From: an uncultured Paracoccaceae bacterium
GTDB taxonomy: Bacteria; Pseudomonadota; Alphaproteobacteria; Rhodobacterales; Rhodobacteraceae
Assembly (NCBI GenBank): GCA_958439195.1
Contig: OY288157.1
Coordinates: forward strand, 372,001 to 436,000
Direction of reading: 5' to 3'
DNA: 64,000 nucleotides
Within the stretch, counting starts at the first letter, position 1. Every line of letters starts with the position of its first letter. Shown here one piece after another: positions 42,447 to 51,070 of the stretch. The notes beneath the pieces are model-generated. The model ran no database searches. It worked only from the letters and a program-made list of their open reading frames with translations, and was not told where the DNA came from. The position numbers and the translations under genes were made by a program.

Positions 42447-43087
42447 CGGTCATCTCCAGACGGTTCGTCCATAAGGCGGCGTATTGATAGGCGCAAAGCA
42501 GGCAAAAGGTCGGCTTCGAACCACGGATTGCGCCGCAGCCACCCGGTATTGCGCCAGGACGGGTGCGGCAAGGGCCAGATGCCACGCGACGCGTGGCTGC
42601 GCCAATCGGTCACCCGTGCCGTGACCTGATCACGGCCAAGATGCCAGGCCTGCGCGGCACCGCCGACGGCAAGCACCAGACGCAGGGCAGGAAGCGACGC
42701 CAGCACCCTGCCCCGCCACGTTCGGGCACAGACCGACGGAGGCGGCAGGTCCGCGCCATGCGCATCATATCCGGGAAAGCAAAAGGCCATCGGCACAATG
42801 GCCACGCGATGCTGATCATAGAATTCAACCTCGGACAGCCCGGTCCAATCGCGCAGGCGATCGCCCGACGCATCGGTAAAGGGACGCCCCGACGCATGGA
42901 CCCGCGCACCGGGGGCCTGCCCTGCGATCAGCAGTCGCGCGGCGGGCGAAAACCAGACCACCGGGCGTGGGGCATGCGCCGTCTGGGTTGCCGCGAAACG
43001 GTCGGCGCAAATCCGGCACGTCCGGATTTCATCTGCCAACTCTTGTGCTGCGATGTCAGATTTCAGGGCGGCGGGAATGTCGTTCAT
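42443..43087 (-). CDS. Uracil-DNA glycosylase family protein
   Basis: A 214-residue member of the uracil-DNA glycosylase superfamily, COG1573-like. It shows the nucleobase/water motif GQAPGARVHASGRPFTDASG and the C-terminal His motif LPHPSWRN. A CxxC (RTCRIC) near the N-terminus recalls the iron-sulfur site of family 4/5 enzymes, but I cannot place all four ligands with confidence. It would remove uracil from DNA in base-excision repair. The ATG at 43087 has AAAGG ahead and was preferred to the longer frame opening at 43240. It overlaps the SseB gene and is divergent from the NhaA-like gene. Confidence 0.85.
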   Translation of the reverse strand: MNDIPAALKSDIAAQELADEIRTCRICADRFAATQTAHAPRPVVWFSPAARLLIAGQAPGARVHASGRPFTDASGDRLRDWTGLSEVEFYDQHRVAIVPMAFCFPGYDAHGADLPPPSVCARTWRGRVLASLPALRLVLAVGGAAQAWHLGRDQVTARVTDWRSHASRGIWPLPHPSWRNTGWLRRNPWFEADLLPALRLSIRRLMDEPSGDDR

Positions 43088-43213
43088 GCTGCGCCTTTCT
43101 GGAACGGACTGGGCGGGCAAGGCCCGATGATCCATCTTCCATGTCCCGGAGGCAACACCAGCGCGACCGATGTGGCAATCCGCTTGCATGGGAACGAAGC
43201 CGCGCTTACCCCC

Positions 43214-44458
43214 ATGATAGCTATTCCTGCTGCGGGCCATGCGCCGATGTATCGCGTCTCTCCCTTTGTTCGTCGCTTCGCATTTGCCCTGTCGGGCGGG
43301 GCTATCCTTGCGACGGCCTGGGTGAACTTGTCACCCGGCAGCTATTATGACGCGATGGAATACCGCCTGATCGATCTGGCAAAACCAGTGTGGATGGCCG
43401 GTGACACAATGGTCATCTCGCCGATGACCGTGACATCGGAACTGTTGATGGCCTTCTTCATGTTCTTTGTCGGCAAGGAATTGTGGGAAGCCTTGATCCT
43501 GCAACGCGGTGCCCTGTCGGGGCGACGCGCGCTATTGCCCGCTGGTGCCGTGCTGGGCGGCAGTCTTGGGGCCATCGTAGTGTGGCTGATCCATTCGGCC
43601 ATTTTCGCCGCCGAAGAATGGGTGTCCTGGGGCGCGGGATGGCCGCTGCCCATCGGATCGGATATCGTTCTGGGCTATGTCGTCGGGCGGATGGTTTTTG
43701 GCACCGGGCATCCGGCGCTGCACCTTTTGTTGTTGATCAGCATTGCGACAAACATCATCGGCATCCTGATCCTTGGCTTGGCCTATCCCACCGCGGGTTT
43801 GCAGTGGCTGTGGTTGCTGCTGCCGCTTGTGGCATCGGTCGCGGTCTGGCGGATCTATGGGCAAAGCCCGGAGGCCGGCGAAACGGAACGTGACCGACGA
43901 CGCGGGCTGGTGCTTTGGCCCTATCTGGTGGCCGGCGCCCTGTCATGGGCCGGGATTGTTGCGGCGGGTTTGCCGGGCGCATTGGGCCTGCTGCCGATCA
44001 TTCCCGCGATTCCCCATGCAGATCGTGCTTTTGGATTGTTTGCCGAGGCCGAGGAATACCTGCACGATCCGCTGAACCGGTTGGCACATATGTTGGCCAA
44101 GCCAATGCCGGTGATCCTGTTCCTGTTTGGCCTGACGCGCGGCGGCGTGGATTTTGCCGCGATTGCCCCAACCACAGGCACCGTCCTTGCCGCAGTCTGG
44201 ATTGGAAAACCCATTGGTCTTTTTATCGGGGCACTGGCCACTGCGCACCTGTTCCGCCTGCCCATGCCGGCGGGTATCCGCATCCGCGATCTTTTATTGG
44301 TGGCCGCGATCTGCGGCATCGGTTTCACGGCGCCCCTTCTGGCATTAGACACCGCCCTGCCCGGCGGCGCGATGACCGAGGCGGCAAGACTTGGCTTTGC
44401 GCTTTCGATCCTTGCTTGGCCAGCGGCAGTTGTGTTGTCGCGCCTTATCCCAAAGTGA
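43214..44458 (+). CDS. NhaA-like sodium/proton antiporter homolog lacking the Asp-Asp pair
   Basis: A 414-residue inner-membrane protein clearly related to NhaA: the segment FFMFFVGKELWEALILQRGALSGRR matches NhaA TM2, and the C-terminal half has IGKPIGL with the conserved Lys and AAICGIGFTAPL. Counting without gaps from the conserved Asp in GSD (residue 150; D133 in E. coli), the positions of D163 and D164 are Asn180 and Ile181 (the text reads IATNIIG instead of IIDDLG). Those aspartates are essential in E. coli NhaA, so ion exchange must differ or be lost. The start is taken at the ATG at 43214; an ATG at 43247 is possible and neither has a good ribosome site. The open frame upstream to 42563 is antisense to the glycosylase gene and not real. 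Confidence 0.85.
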   Translation: MIAIPAAGHAPMYRVSPFVRRFAFALSGGAILATAWVNLSPGSYYDAMEYRLIDLAKPVWMAGDTMVISPMTVTSELLMAFFMFFVGKELWEALILQRGALSGRRALLPAGAVLGGSLGAIVVWLIHSAIFAAEEWVSWGAGWPLPIGSDIVLGYVVGRMVFGTGHPALHLLLLISIATNIIGILILGLAYPTAGLQWLWLLLPLVASVAVWRIYGQSPEAGETERDRRRGLVLWPYLVAGALSWAGIVAAGLPGALGLLPIIPAIPHADRAFGLFAEAEEYLHDPLNRLAHMLAKPMPVILFLFGLTRGGVDFAAIAPTTGTVLAAVWIGKPIGLFIGALATAHLFRLPMPAGIRIRDLLLVAAICGIGFTAPLLALDTALPGGAMTEAARLGFALSILAWPAAVVLSRLIPK

Positions 44459-44519
44459 TGATCCTTTCGCCACGTCTTGACACATCATTCAGGAAACAGT
44501 GCGACAGTTTCTTGCGCGA

Positions 44520-44549
44520 TTGTCAGGGTCAGGTAGATTTCAACATAAT
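44520..44549 (+). promoter_or_regulatory. Candidate sigma70 promoter ahead of kpsT
   Basis: TTGTCA (44520-44525) and CATAAT (44544-44549), 18 bases apart, each differ by one base from the consensus. They lie in the 234-base gap between the NhaA-like gene and kpsT, about 140 bases ahead of the kpsT start. The rest of the gap shows no gene. Confidence 0.5.
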
Positions 44550-44692
44550 ATCGCCCGAAACTAGGGTTAGCTGAGGCACGACAGCAGACCACCGAAACCG
44601 GGGCCGCAACACCGGTTGTGATGGTGCAAAAAACGTCCGGGAAGCCGGCAGCAGGGGCAGATGGCATCATCTGTGGCAGGGAAAGGGCAGGC

Positions 44693-45352
44693 ATGATCGA
44701 GTTCGAAAACGTCTCGAAGTCCTTTTGGACCGGCCGGACGCGCAAGGTGATACTCGATCAGGCAACGTTCCGCGTGGAGCTGGGCAATTCTTTGGGCATC
44801 CTGGCCCCGAACGGCACGGGAAAGACCACGATCATCAACATGATGGCCGGTTTGGAACAACCGGATGAAGGCACGATCAAGCGATCTTCGCGGATTTCCT
44901 TTCCACTGGGGTTCATGGGGGGCGTCGTCAATCGCCACAGCGCCACGGAAAATTCCCGCTATATCGCCAGGCTTTACGGGCTTGACCCTGATTACGTGGA
45001 AAGTTTTTGCCGCTGGCTATGCGGAATTGGCGAATACTTTGACATGCCGGTCGGGACTTATTCATCGGGGATGCGGGGACGATTTTCGTTTGCTTTGCTG
45101 CTTGCCCTGGAGTTCGACATCTACCTGATCGACGAAGGGATGCCGGGCACCACCGATGCGGAATTCAATCGCAAGGCGGGCAGCATCCTGCGCGAACGCC
45201 TGCAAAATGCGACGGTCGTCGTGGTATCGCACCAGGCATCGACGCTTGAAAAGTTCTGCCGCTCTGCTGCTGTTCTGATGAACGGTAGGCTGCACATGTT
45301 CGACACACTCGAAGAAGCGAAACGGCTGTATAATTATGAAACTCAAGGTTAA
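44693..45352 (+). CDS. kpsT: Capsular polysaccharide export ATPase KpsT
   Basis: A 219-residue ATPase of the ABC-2 polysaccharide/O-antigen type. Walker A reads APNGTGKTT, the signature is the short TYSSGMRGR form typical of KpsT/Wzt, Walker B is IYLIDEGMPG and the H-loop VVVSHQAS. It powers export of group 2 type capsule through a KpsM permease. No kpsM is present next to it. The ATG at 44693 has AGGGCAGG ahead; the longer frame from 44618 was rejected. Its end overlaps kpsE by 17 bases. Confidence 0.92.
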   Translation: MIEFENVSKSFWTGRTRKVILDQATFRVELGNSLGILAPNGTGKTTIINMMAGLEQPDEGTIKRSSRISFPLGFMGGVVNRHSATENSRYIARLYGLDPDYVESFCRWLCGIGEYFDMPVGTYSSGMRGRFSFALLLALEFDIYLIDEGMPGTTDAEFNRKAGSILRERLQNATVVVVSHQASTLEKFCRSAAVLMNGRLHMFDTLEEAKRLYNYETQG

Positions 45353-47105
45353 GCGGTACAACACACGCCGTCCGGAACCGATGCCGGAACCGGTGGCCCC
45401 GCAGCCCATGGCGGCGCGGCCTGCCCAACGGCCGCACCCCACGGCGGCGCAATCCGGTTTTGCAACAGCCGCCGCGGCCCTGGGTGAGGCGAACCGACCG
45501 TCGCAGCCAAAGATGCCGGCACAATCCGAAGAGGCGCTGTTCGCCCAGACAGAGGATGGTTTTGGCAACATGTCCTTTCCGACGGCCGCCAATGCACCAA
45601 CCGGAGGTGCGGCGAATTCCGTATCGTCGCCATCCGAGGCGGCCGCAGCAACAGATCTGGATGCGATCCGGCGTGAAGGGCTGACCGGGCGGCAACTGCG
45701 CCTTGCCCGTCGCATGGCGCAGAAATACGGGCTTCCTGCCACCTCTGATTTCGATGCCGTTCGATTGCTGCGCCAAGCCGGGCTGGACCCGTTCCGCGCC
45801 AACCCGGTGGTCGATATTGTGGCCGAAGATCAGGAGGATGGCGCAGCGGGGCAGCCCATGCAGCGGATTGGGTCGACGATGCCGGTTCCGGCGGGTGCGC
45901 GGCTGCCGCAGACGATCAAGCCGGTCAAGATGCCTGCACCCGGCGAAGAAGTGAACCACGCGGCCGAAATCCTTAAGATGCAGCAGGATCTGGCGCGCCG
46001 TCGCCGCCGCAGGTCCATGCTGATGCTGGCGCGGCTGTTCTTTTTTGTCATGCTGCCCACGTTCCTGGCGGGGTTCTATTATTATCGCATTGCAACACCG
46101 CTTTATGCCACGAACACAGAGTTTGTAATCCAGCAAGCAATGCCACAGCAGGCTTCCAGCAGTTCCATGGGCGGGCTGGCAAACACGCCGATGGCCAACA
46201 TGCAGGATTCGATCACTGTACAGGGCTATCTGCAATCGCGCGATGCGATGCTGCGGCTGGACAGCGATATTGGGTTCCGCAACATCTTTGCCGACCCGAC
46301 GATCGACCCGATCCAACGGCTTGCCCCGGACGCCACGAACGAAGCCGCCTACAAGATCTATCAACGCAACGTGCGCGTGTCTTATGATCCGACCGAAGGC
46401 ATCATCCGCATGGAGGTGATCGCCCCTGACCCGGAGGTTTCCGTTCGTTTTGCCGATGCGCTGATCGGTTACGCAGAAGAACAGGTAGACCAGTTGACCC
46501 AACGCCTGCGCGAAGACGCGATGAAGGGCGCGCGGGAAAGTTTCACCGAAGCAGAAGCCGCCCTTCTGGATGCCCGCCAACGCGCTGTCACCTTGCAGGA
46601 AACTTTCAAGGTCTTGTCGTCCGAAGTTGAAGTCAGCCTGATCACCAGCCAGATCGGCCAGTTGGAGGGCCAGCTGACCGCCGACAAGCTGTCATTGGCG
46701 CAGATGGAATCGAATGCCACCCCGAATCTGGCGCGGATGGACCCGCTGAAACGCCGCATCGCCACGCTGGAAAATGAAATAAGCCTTCTTCGGTCGAAAC
46801 TGGTTGAGGAAGACAGTTCCGGCCAATCGCTTGCCCGTGTTCAATCGGAACTGGCAATTGCCGAGGCGGATGCCGAAACACGCCAGATGATGCTGGCCCA
46901 ATCGCTGCAATCGATGGAAACCGCACGGATCGAAGCGAACCGCCAGGCCCGCTATATCTCACTTTCCGTGGCGCCGGTGGCCCCGGATGAGGCGACCTAT
47001 CCCCGCGCATTCGAGAACACGGTGGTGGCGATGCTGATCTTTGCCGGTATATACCTTGTGTTGTCGATGACCGCTGCAATCCTGCGCGAACAAGTCTCGG
47101 CCTGA
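45336..47105 (+). CDS. kpsE: Capsule export inner-membrane adaptor KpsE
   Basis: A 589-residue polysaccharide co-polymerase/export protein of the KpsE type. The first 200 or so residues are Pro/Ala/Gln rich and probably disordered, an unusually long cytoplasmic leader. A membrane segment follows (LFFFVMLPTFLAGFYYYRI), then a periplasmic domain starting ATPLYATNTEFVIQ, a long coiled coil (about residues 390-535, DAMKGARESFTEAEAALLDARQ onward) and a second membrane segment near the C-terminus (VVAMLIFAGIYLVLSMTAAIL). It bridges the inner-membrane ABC exporter and the outer-membrane channel. Overlaps kpsT by 17 bases and precedes kdsA by eight. Confidence 0.92.
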   Translation: MKLKVKRYNTRRPEPMPEPVAPQPMAARPAQRPHPTAAQSGFATAAAALGEANRPSQPKMPAQSEEALFAQTEDGFGNMSFPTAANAPTGGAANSVSSPSEAAAATDLDAIRREGLTGRQLRLARRMAQKYGLPATSDFDAVRLLRQAGLDPFRANPVVDIVAEDQEDGAAGQPMQRIGSTMPVPAGARLPQTIKPVKMPAPGEEVNHAAEILKMQQDLARRRRRRSMLMLARLFFFVMLPTFLAGFYYYRIATPLYATNTEFVIQQAMPQQASSSSMGGLANTPMANMQDSITVQGYLQSRDAMLRLDSDIGFRNIFADPTIDPIQRLAPDATNEAAYKIYQRNVRVSYDPTEGIIRMEVIAPDPEVSVRFADALIGYAEEQVDQLTQRLREDAMKGARESFTEAEAALLDARQRAVTLQETFKVLSSEVEVSLITSQIGQLEGQLTADKLSLAQMESNATPNLARMDPLKRRIATLENEISLLRSKLVEEDSSGQSLARVQSELAIAEADAETRQMMLAQSLQSMETARIEANRQARYISLSVAPVAPDEATYPRAFENTVVAMLIFAGIYLVLSMTAAILREQVSA

Positions 47106-47113
47106 GGAAAAAG

Positions 47114-47944
47114 ATGAGACAAGTCGATATCGGCGGGCTGTCAGTCAGCAATGACAACCCGCTTCTGGTGATAGCCGGTCCGTGCCAGTTGGAAAGCCTT
47201 GACCATGCCCAGATGATCGCAGGCAGAATGGCAGAGGTCTGTGCCAAGGCCGGTGCGCAATATGTATTCAAGGCAAGCTACGATAAGGCAAATCGCACAT
47301 CGTTGAAGGGGCGGCGCGGCCTTGGGATCGACGCGGGCCTGAAGGTGTTGGAGGCTATCCGCGCCATGGGCATGCCGGTGCTGACCGATATTCACGATGC
47401 GGATCAGGCCCGCCAGGCTGCGCAGGTGGTGGATGTGATCCAGATTCCGGCGTTCCTGTGCCGTCAGACCGATCTGCTGATTGCCGCCGGGGAAACCGGG
47501 GCCGTCGTCAACATCAAGAAGGGTCAGTTTCTTGCCCCTTGGGACATGGCGAATGTCGCTGAAAAGGTCGCATCGACCGGCAATGACCGTATCTTGCTGA
47601 CCGAACGGGGGGCGAGTTTCGGGTATAATACGCTGGTTGCAGACATGCGGTCCTTGCCGACGATGGCGCGCACCGGATGGCCGGTGATCATGGATGCCAC
47701 CCATTCGGTTCAGCAACCCGGAGGACAGGGCAATTCCTCGGGCGGGCAGCGTGAATTTGCACCCGTAATGGCCCGCTGTGCCGTGGCCATCGGGATTGCC
47801 GGGGTGTTCATCGAAACACACGAAGCGCCGGACACCGCGCCTTCCGATGGGCCAAACATGATTCCGCTGGATCAGATGCCTGCGCTGATCGACAGCCTGA
47901 TGGCCTTTGACCGGCTGGCAAAATCAAACCCCCTGCGGGTTTGA
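47114..47944 (+). CDS. kdsA: 3-deoxy-8-phosphooctulonate (Kdo-8-P) synthase
   Basis: A 276-residue TIM-barrel enzyme that condenses phosphoenolpyruvate and arabinose 5-phosphate to Kdo-8-phosphate, needed for lipid A core or for the Kdo linker of group 2 capsules. Signatures are LLVIAGPCQLES, FKASYDKANRTS, IQIPAFLCRQTDLL and VIMDATHSVQQPGG. The ATG has GAGGAAAA just ahead, and the gene starts eight bases after kpsE, which ties Kdo supply to capsule export. The cell may hold another kdsA for LPS; that cannot be judged here. Confidence 0.96.
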   Translation: MRQVDIGGLSVSNDNPLLVIAGPCQLESLDHAQMIAGRMAEVCAKAGAQYVFKASYDKANRTSLKGRRGLGIDAGLKVLEAIRAMGMPVLTDIHDADQARQAAQVVDVIQIPAFLCRQTDLLIAAGETGAVVNIKKGQFLAPWDMANVAEKVASTGNDRILLTERGASFGYNTLVADMRSLPTMARTGWPVIMDATHSVQQPGGQGNSSGGQREFAPVMARCAVAIGIAGVFIETHEAPDTAPSDGPNMIPLDQMPALIDSLMAFDRLAKSNPLRV

Positions 47945-48017
47945 TACAGGTCGGCGGTGCGCGGGTCGGCATTGAGACCGCAGCCAAAACCAACGCCGCC
48001 CCCCGCCATCAAAAGGA

Positions 48018-48638
48018 TCACAGGTTGGCCCCGGTGATGATACTGCTGTGCAGTTCTGGCCGCCAGCCAGACCCCATCACCGCGACCATCGGGGCCGGTG
48101 TCAGAACGGTGACCGACCCATCAGGCAGCAATCGGTCCGCGCCATAGCGATCGGGTCGCCAGCTTCGCGCCTGTCCGCCAAGCACAAGGTGCGGCAGCCC
48201 ATCCAGCAACACCATCACACCATCCGGCAAGTCTTTGGCCACGGCTTGATGGCGACGCTGATCCTTTCCCTCCAGCCGCGCAAGATGAAGGCTGCGGTCG
48301 ATGTCGGCGGCGCTTGCCTTGCCGAAATTCATGGCCCAAGCGGCCTGAAACCCCTGCCAAGCACCCCGGCGACATTCGGCACAGGGGCGATGTCCGGCGG
48401 CACAGGCCACAGATTCATCCATGAAGAACAGTTCAGTATAAGAACCGGGTGCCATCAGGTGTCGCTTACGCCCCTTGAAGGACAAGGCACAGGTGATCCA
48501 GTTCTTGTGTCGCCACCGTGCCGTGCCAAGCTGGCCCTGATGATCATGCAGGCAGCCCCTATTGCCCATGAACATCCCGCGGGCGGGGTTTGCGACAATT
48601 TCCCCGGTGGGGCAAACCCGGTTTTGCCGGGAAGTCAT
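48018..48638 (-). CDS. Conserved protein of unknown function with a CxxC site
   Basis: A 206-residue cytoplasmic protein that I recognise only as a conserved hypothetical of Rhodobacteraceae. The N-terminal part reads SRQNRVCPTGEIVANPARG and FMGNRGCLHDHQGQLG; the middle has SYTELFFMDESVACAAGHRPCAECRRG, where the AxGHRPCAECRR motif resembles the metal-binding corner of Ada-type or HNH-like zinc sites. The C-terminus is beta-rich. No domain can be named. The ATG at 48638 has GGCAGG ahead and overlaps the flavoprotein gene upstream by four bases (ATGA), so the two proteins are made together. Confidence 0.7.
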   Translation of the reverse strand: MTSRQNRVCPTGEIVANPARGMFMGNRGCLHDHQGQLGTARWRHKNWITCALSFKGRKRHLMAPGSYTELFFMDESVACAAGHRPCAECRRGAWQGFQAAWAMNFGKASAADIDRSLHLARLEGKDQRRHQAVAKDLPDGVMVLLDGLPHLVLGGQARSWRPDRYGADRLLPDGSVTVLTPAPMVAVMGSGWRPELHSSIITGANL

Positions 48639-49813
48639 GCCACCTGCCCCGCCACCCAACCCGAAGACCATGCCCATTGAAAGTTGTAACCGCCCAGCCA
48701 GCCAGTCACGTCAACGACCTCACCCACGAAATACAGTCCCGGAACCGCCTTCGCGGCCATTGTCCGCGCATCCAGCGCATCCGTATCAACGCCACCCAGC
48801 GTCACCTCGGCGGTGCGATATCCCTCTGAACCAACAGGCCGCAAGTGCCACCCTGTGACCTGCCCGGCAACCTTTTCCAACGCCGCGCGTGGCATTTCGG
48901 CCAGCGGTCCGCCTGCCGCGGCCTGCGTCTCGATCAATCGCGCCAGCTTTTCCGGTAGCACCTTTGCAAGCGCGGTACGCAGAGCCGCCTTGCCCGAAGC
49001 CTGCTTTTCGGCCTTGAGAAAGGCCGCCATATCGCGTCCCGGCGCAAGGTTCAGAATGATATCTTCCCCCTCACGCCAGTAAGATGAAATCTGCAGGATT
49101 GCAGGCCCCGACAGGCCACGGTGGGTGAACAGCACAGCCTCGTTGAACCCCGTCTTGCCGTGGCTTACCCGACCGGGCAGCGCCACACCCGCCAAGGGGC
49201 GCATCCATTCCAGTTCCTGTTCGGCAAAGGTCAACGGCACCAGCGCTGGCCGCGTTTCAACCAACGAAAGCCCAAAGGTTTCCGCTATCCGGTATCCATA
49301 TCCGGTGGCCCCCATCTTGGGGATCGACTTGCCGCCGGTTGCCACGATGACTGAGGCAGCCCGAACCGGGCCACGGCTGGTTTCCACCTCAAACGCGCCC
49401 GCGACCTGCCGCACGGAACCAAGGCTGGTTCCCAGCCACAACTCGACCCGCGCTGCCGCCATATCCGACAACAACATCCCGACAATCTGGGTGGCGGACC
49501 CATCGCAGAACAACTGGCCCAACGTCTTTTCATGCCACGCAATTCCAGCGCCAGTCACACGGGCAATGAAATCCTGCGCCGTGTAGCGCCGCAGCGGTGA
49601 CAGGGCAAACCGCGGATTTTGGCCAAGAAAACGCTCCACCCCTAGTCCGGTGTTGGTAAAATTGCACCGCCCCCCACCCGAGATACGGATCTTTTCACCC
49701 GCTGCCTTGGCATGATCAACCACCAGCACCCGCCGCCCACGACGACCTGCCTCGATCGCCGCAAACATGCCCGCAGCACCCGCCCCAAGAACAATGACAT
49801 CCACACTTTGCAT
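48635..49813 (-). CDS. BaiN/HI0933-type flavoprotein (NAD(P)/FAD-dependent oxidoreductase)
   Basis: A 392-residue two-dinucleotide-fold flavoprotein. It has the N-terminal FAD motif VIVLGAGAAGMFAAIEAGRRG, the HI0933 signature ISGGGRCNFTN, the second glycine-rich segment VIVATGGKSIPKMGATGYGY and the C-terminal GGVDTDALDARTMAAKAVPGLYFVGEVVDVTGWLGGYNFQWAWSSG seen throughout the family. Substrate is unknown in most members; BaiN reduces bile acid intermediates. The frame opens at 49960; the ATG at 49813 begins right before the FAD motif. It is transcribed away from the tRNA-Gln gene. Confidence 0.9.
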   Translation of the reverse strand: MQSVDVIVLGAGAAGMFAAIEAGRRGRRVLVVDHAKAAGEKIRISGGGRCNFTNTGLGVERFLGQNPRFALSPLRRYTAQDFIARVTGAGIAWHEKTLGQLFCDGSATQIVGMLLSDMAAARVELWLGTSLGSVRQVAGAFEVETSRGPVRAASVIVATGGKSIPKMGATGYGYRIAETFGLSLVETRPALVPLTFAEQELEWMRPLAGVALPGRVSHGKTGFNEAVLFTHRGLSGPAILQISSYWREGEDIILNLAPGRDMAAFLKAEKQASGKAALRTALAKVLPEKLARLIETQAAAGGPLAEMPRAALEKVAGQVTGWHLRPVGSEGYRTAEVTLGGVDTDALDARTMAAKAVPGLYFVGEVVDVTGWLGGYNFQWAWSSGWVAGQVA

Positions 49814-49915
49814 GGCTTTGATTAACCGCTTCGAAGCCGCGACACAATCAAGCGGAATTTCCGCGTCATCCCCCTTGCACCCCCCCAAAGCCTTCGCTAA
49901 ACACCGCCGCACGGT

Positions 49916-49990
49916 TGGGGCGTCGCCAAGTGGTAAGGCATCGGTTTTTGGTACCGACATACCTAGGTTCGAATCCTAGCGCCCCAGCCA
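49916..49990 (+). tRNA. tRNA-Gln (anticodon TTG)
   Basis: A full cloverleaf with encoded CCA. The acceptor arms TGGGGCG (49916-49922) and CGCCCCA (49980-49986) pair completely, followed by G and CCA (49988-49990). The anticodon stem TCGGT/ACCGA encloses the loop TTTTGGT with anticodon TTG. The T-arm reads CTAGG-TTCGAAT-CCTAG. It borders an accessory region on its 3' side. Confidence 0.97.
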
Positions 49991-50080
49991 ATCCTTCGCT
50001 TCGCTACGGATATCAGCCACTTTAGGGGCTTTTACGTCCATTGCGGTAGGCGATCGCCCCACAGGATGCCCCAGTTGCAC

Positions 50081-51070
50081 CTAGATCGTATCGCTATCCA
50101 GATAGCTGAGATACCAGTTCTTGGTTTCTTCTGCTGTTACCGCGATGGGAGACAGCGGACGGGAGCCAAACCATATCTGGATGGGCCGCACGCGCTCTGG
50201 CAGGTGAAAAAAACCAGCCTTCCTAAGGCTGCGATAGTTGGTAGACCACGGGTAGGACCAAGCGAGCACGACTTCCACACCACGGTCTCGGAGCCGTCGC
50301 ATCTCGGAGGCAAGAAGGCCATCCAACTCTCTGTGACCCATCGCTTCCAAGAGATAACCGATCCGGCCACCGTGCTTCACAGCCTCGGTCGTTGCCACGA
50401 TCGCCCCACCGTCGCGCTCATCCGCAACGACACGGTACGAACGGGCCATGGGTGCATCAATCAGGCGATGTGTCAGGAACGCCCCATCGCGCATATTCCC
50501 GCAAACAACCTTTCTCGACAAGCTGGACCAGAGTTCATCCGCCCAACCGCCGAAGGTTGATACCGGCTGGAGGTTCTGATCTGCGGTGAAGGACAACGGA
50601 AAGTCGAAAGAAAGACGAAGTTTTCGAAGGAAAAAGCCTGCACGTAGCGGCTTTATCAGGAACGGCACTTGCCCCATCTGGGTCCAATTCAGCTTTCCGA
50701 ACCATACCGGCGCGGCATTCGCGTTCGGAAAACCCCAGACCAGATCAGCGCCTTCCTGCTGCGCATGCTGGTCATAGGCTCGCGCCAATCCAGTGAACAC
50801 GCCTTTGCCACGAGCCTTGTCCGAAACGAATGAGTCCACTGCCTGTAGCGCTACTGCTTCACTACCCCCAAGGCTCATCCTAGACTTAATGTAAGCAGAA
50901 AGGCCGATGATTTCATGACCATGGCGCGCTACGGCAAAAGGTGTGGCGTTGCCCTCAAACACCCATTCTAGGGCGCCCCTTCCCGCTTTTCCCCGCTCCA
51001 TGCCAGAAGCTGCGTAAGCGGCAAGAATCTCGTCGCTCAATGGTTCAATTGTAACCGTGACCCCAGTCAC
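50081..51070 (-). CDS. GNAT-family acetyltransferase
   Basis: A 329-residue protein with a GNAT N-acetyltransferase domain: VARHGHEIIGLSAYIKSRM, then the acetyl-CoA loop SDKARGKGVFTGLARAYDQHAQQEGADLVWGFPNANAAPVW. The second half is a distinct partner domain, perhaps a second, degenerate GNAT unit (AIVATTEAVKHGGRIGYLLEAMG and GVEVVLAWSYPWSTNYRSLRKAGF). Starts with GTG in a GTGA overlap with the upstream polysaccharide deacetylase gene. Such pairs occur in extracellular polysaccharide loci, where deacetylation and N-acylation of amino sugars are linked; the substrate is not known here. GC content is visibly lower than in the flanking core genes. Confidence 0.8.
   Translation of the reverse strand: MTGVTVTIEPLSDEILAAYAASGMERGKAGRGALEWVFEGNATPFAVARHGHEIIGLSAYIKSRMSLGGSEAVALQAVDSFVSDKARGKGVFTGLARAYDQHAQQEGADLVWGFPNANAAPVWFGKLNWTQMGQVPFLIKPLRAGFFLRKLRLSFDFPLSFTADQNLQPVSTFGGWADELWSSLSRKVVCGNMRDGAFLTHRLIDAPMARSYRVVADERDGGAIVATTEAVKHGGRIGYLLEAMGHRELDGLLASEMRRLRDRGVEVVLAWSYPWSTNYRSLRKAGFFHLPERVRPIQIWFGSRPLSPIAVTAEETKNWYLSYLDSDTI

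Noticed and set aside
42563..43213. A 217-residue N-terminal extension of the NhaA-like protein
   Set aside because: The stretch is antisense to the uracil-DNA glycosylase gene, low in hydrophobic segments and unlike NhaA.
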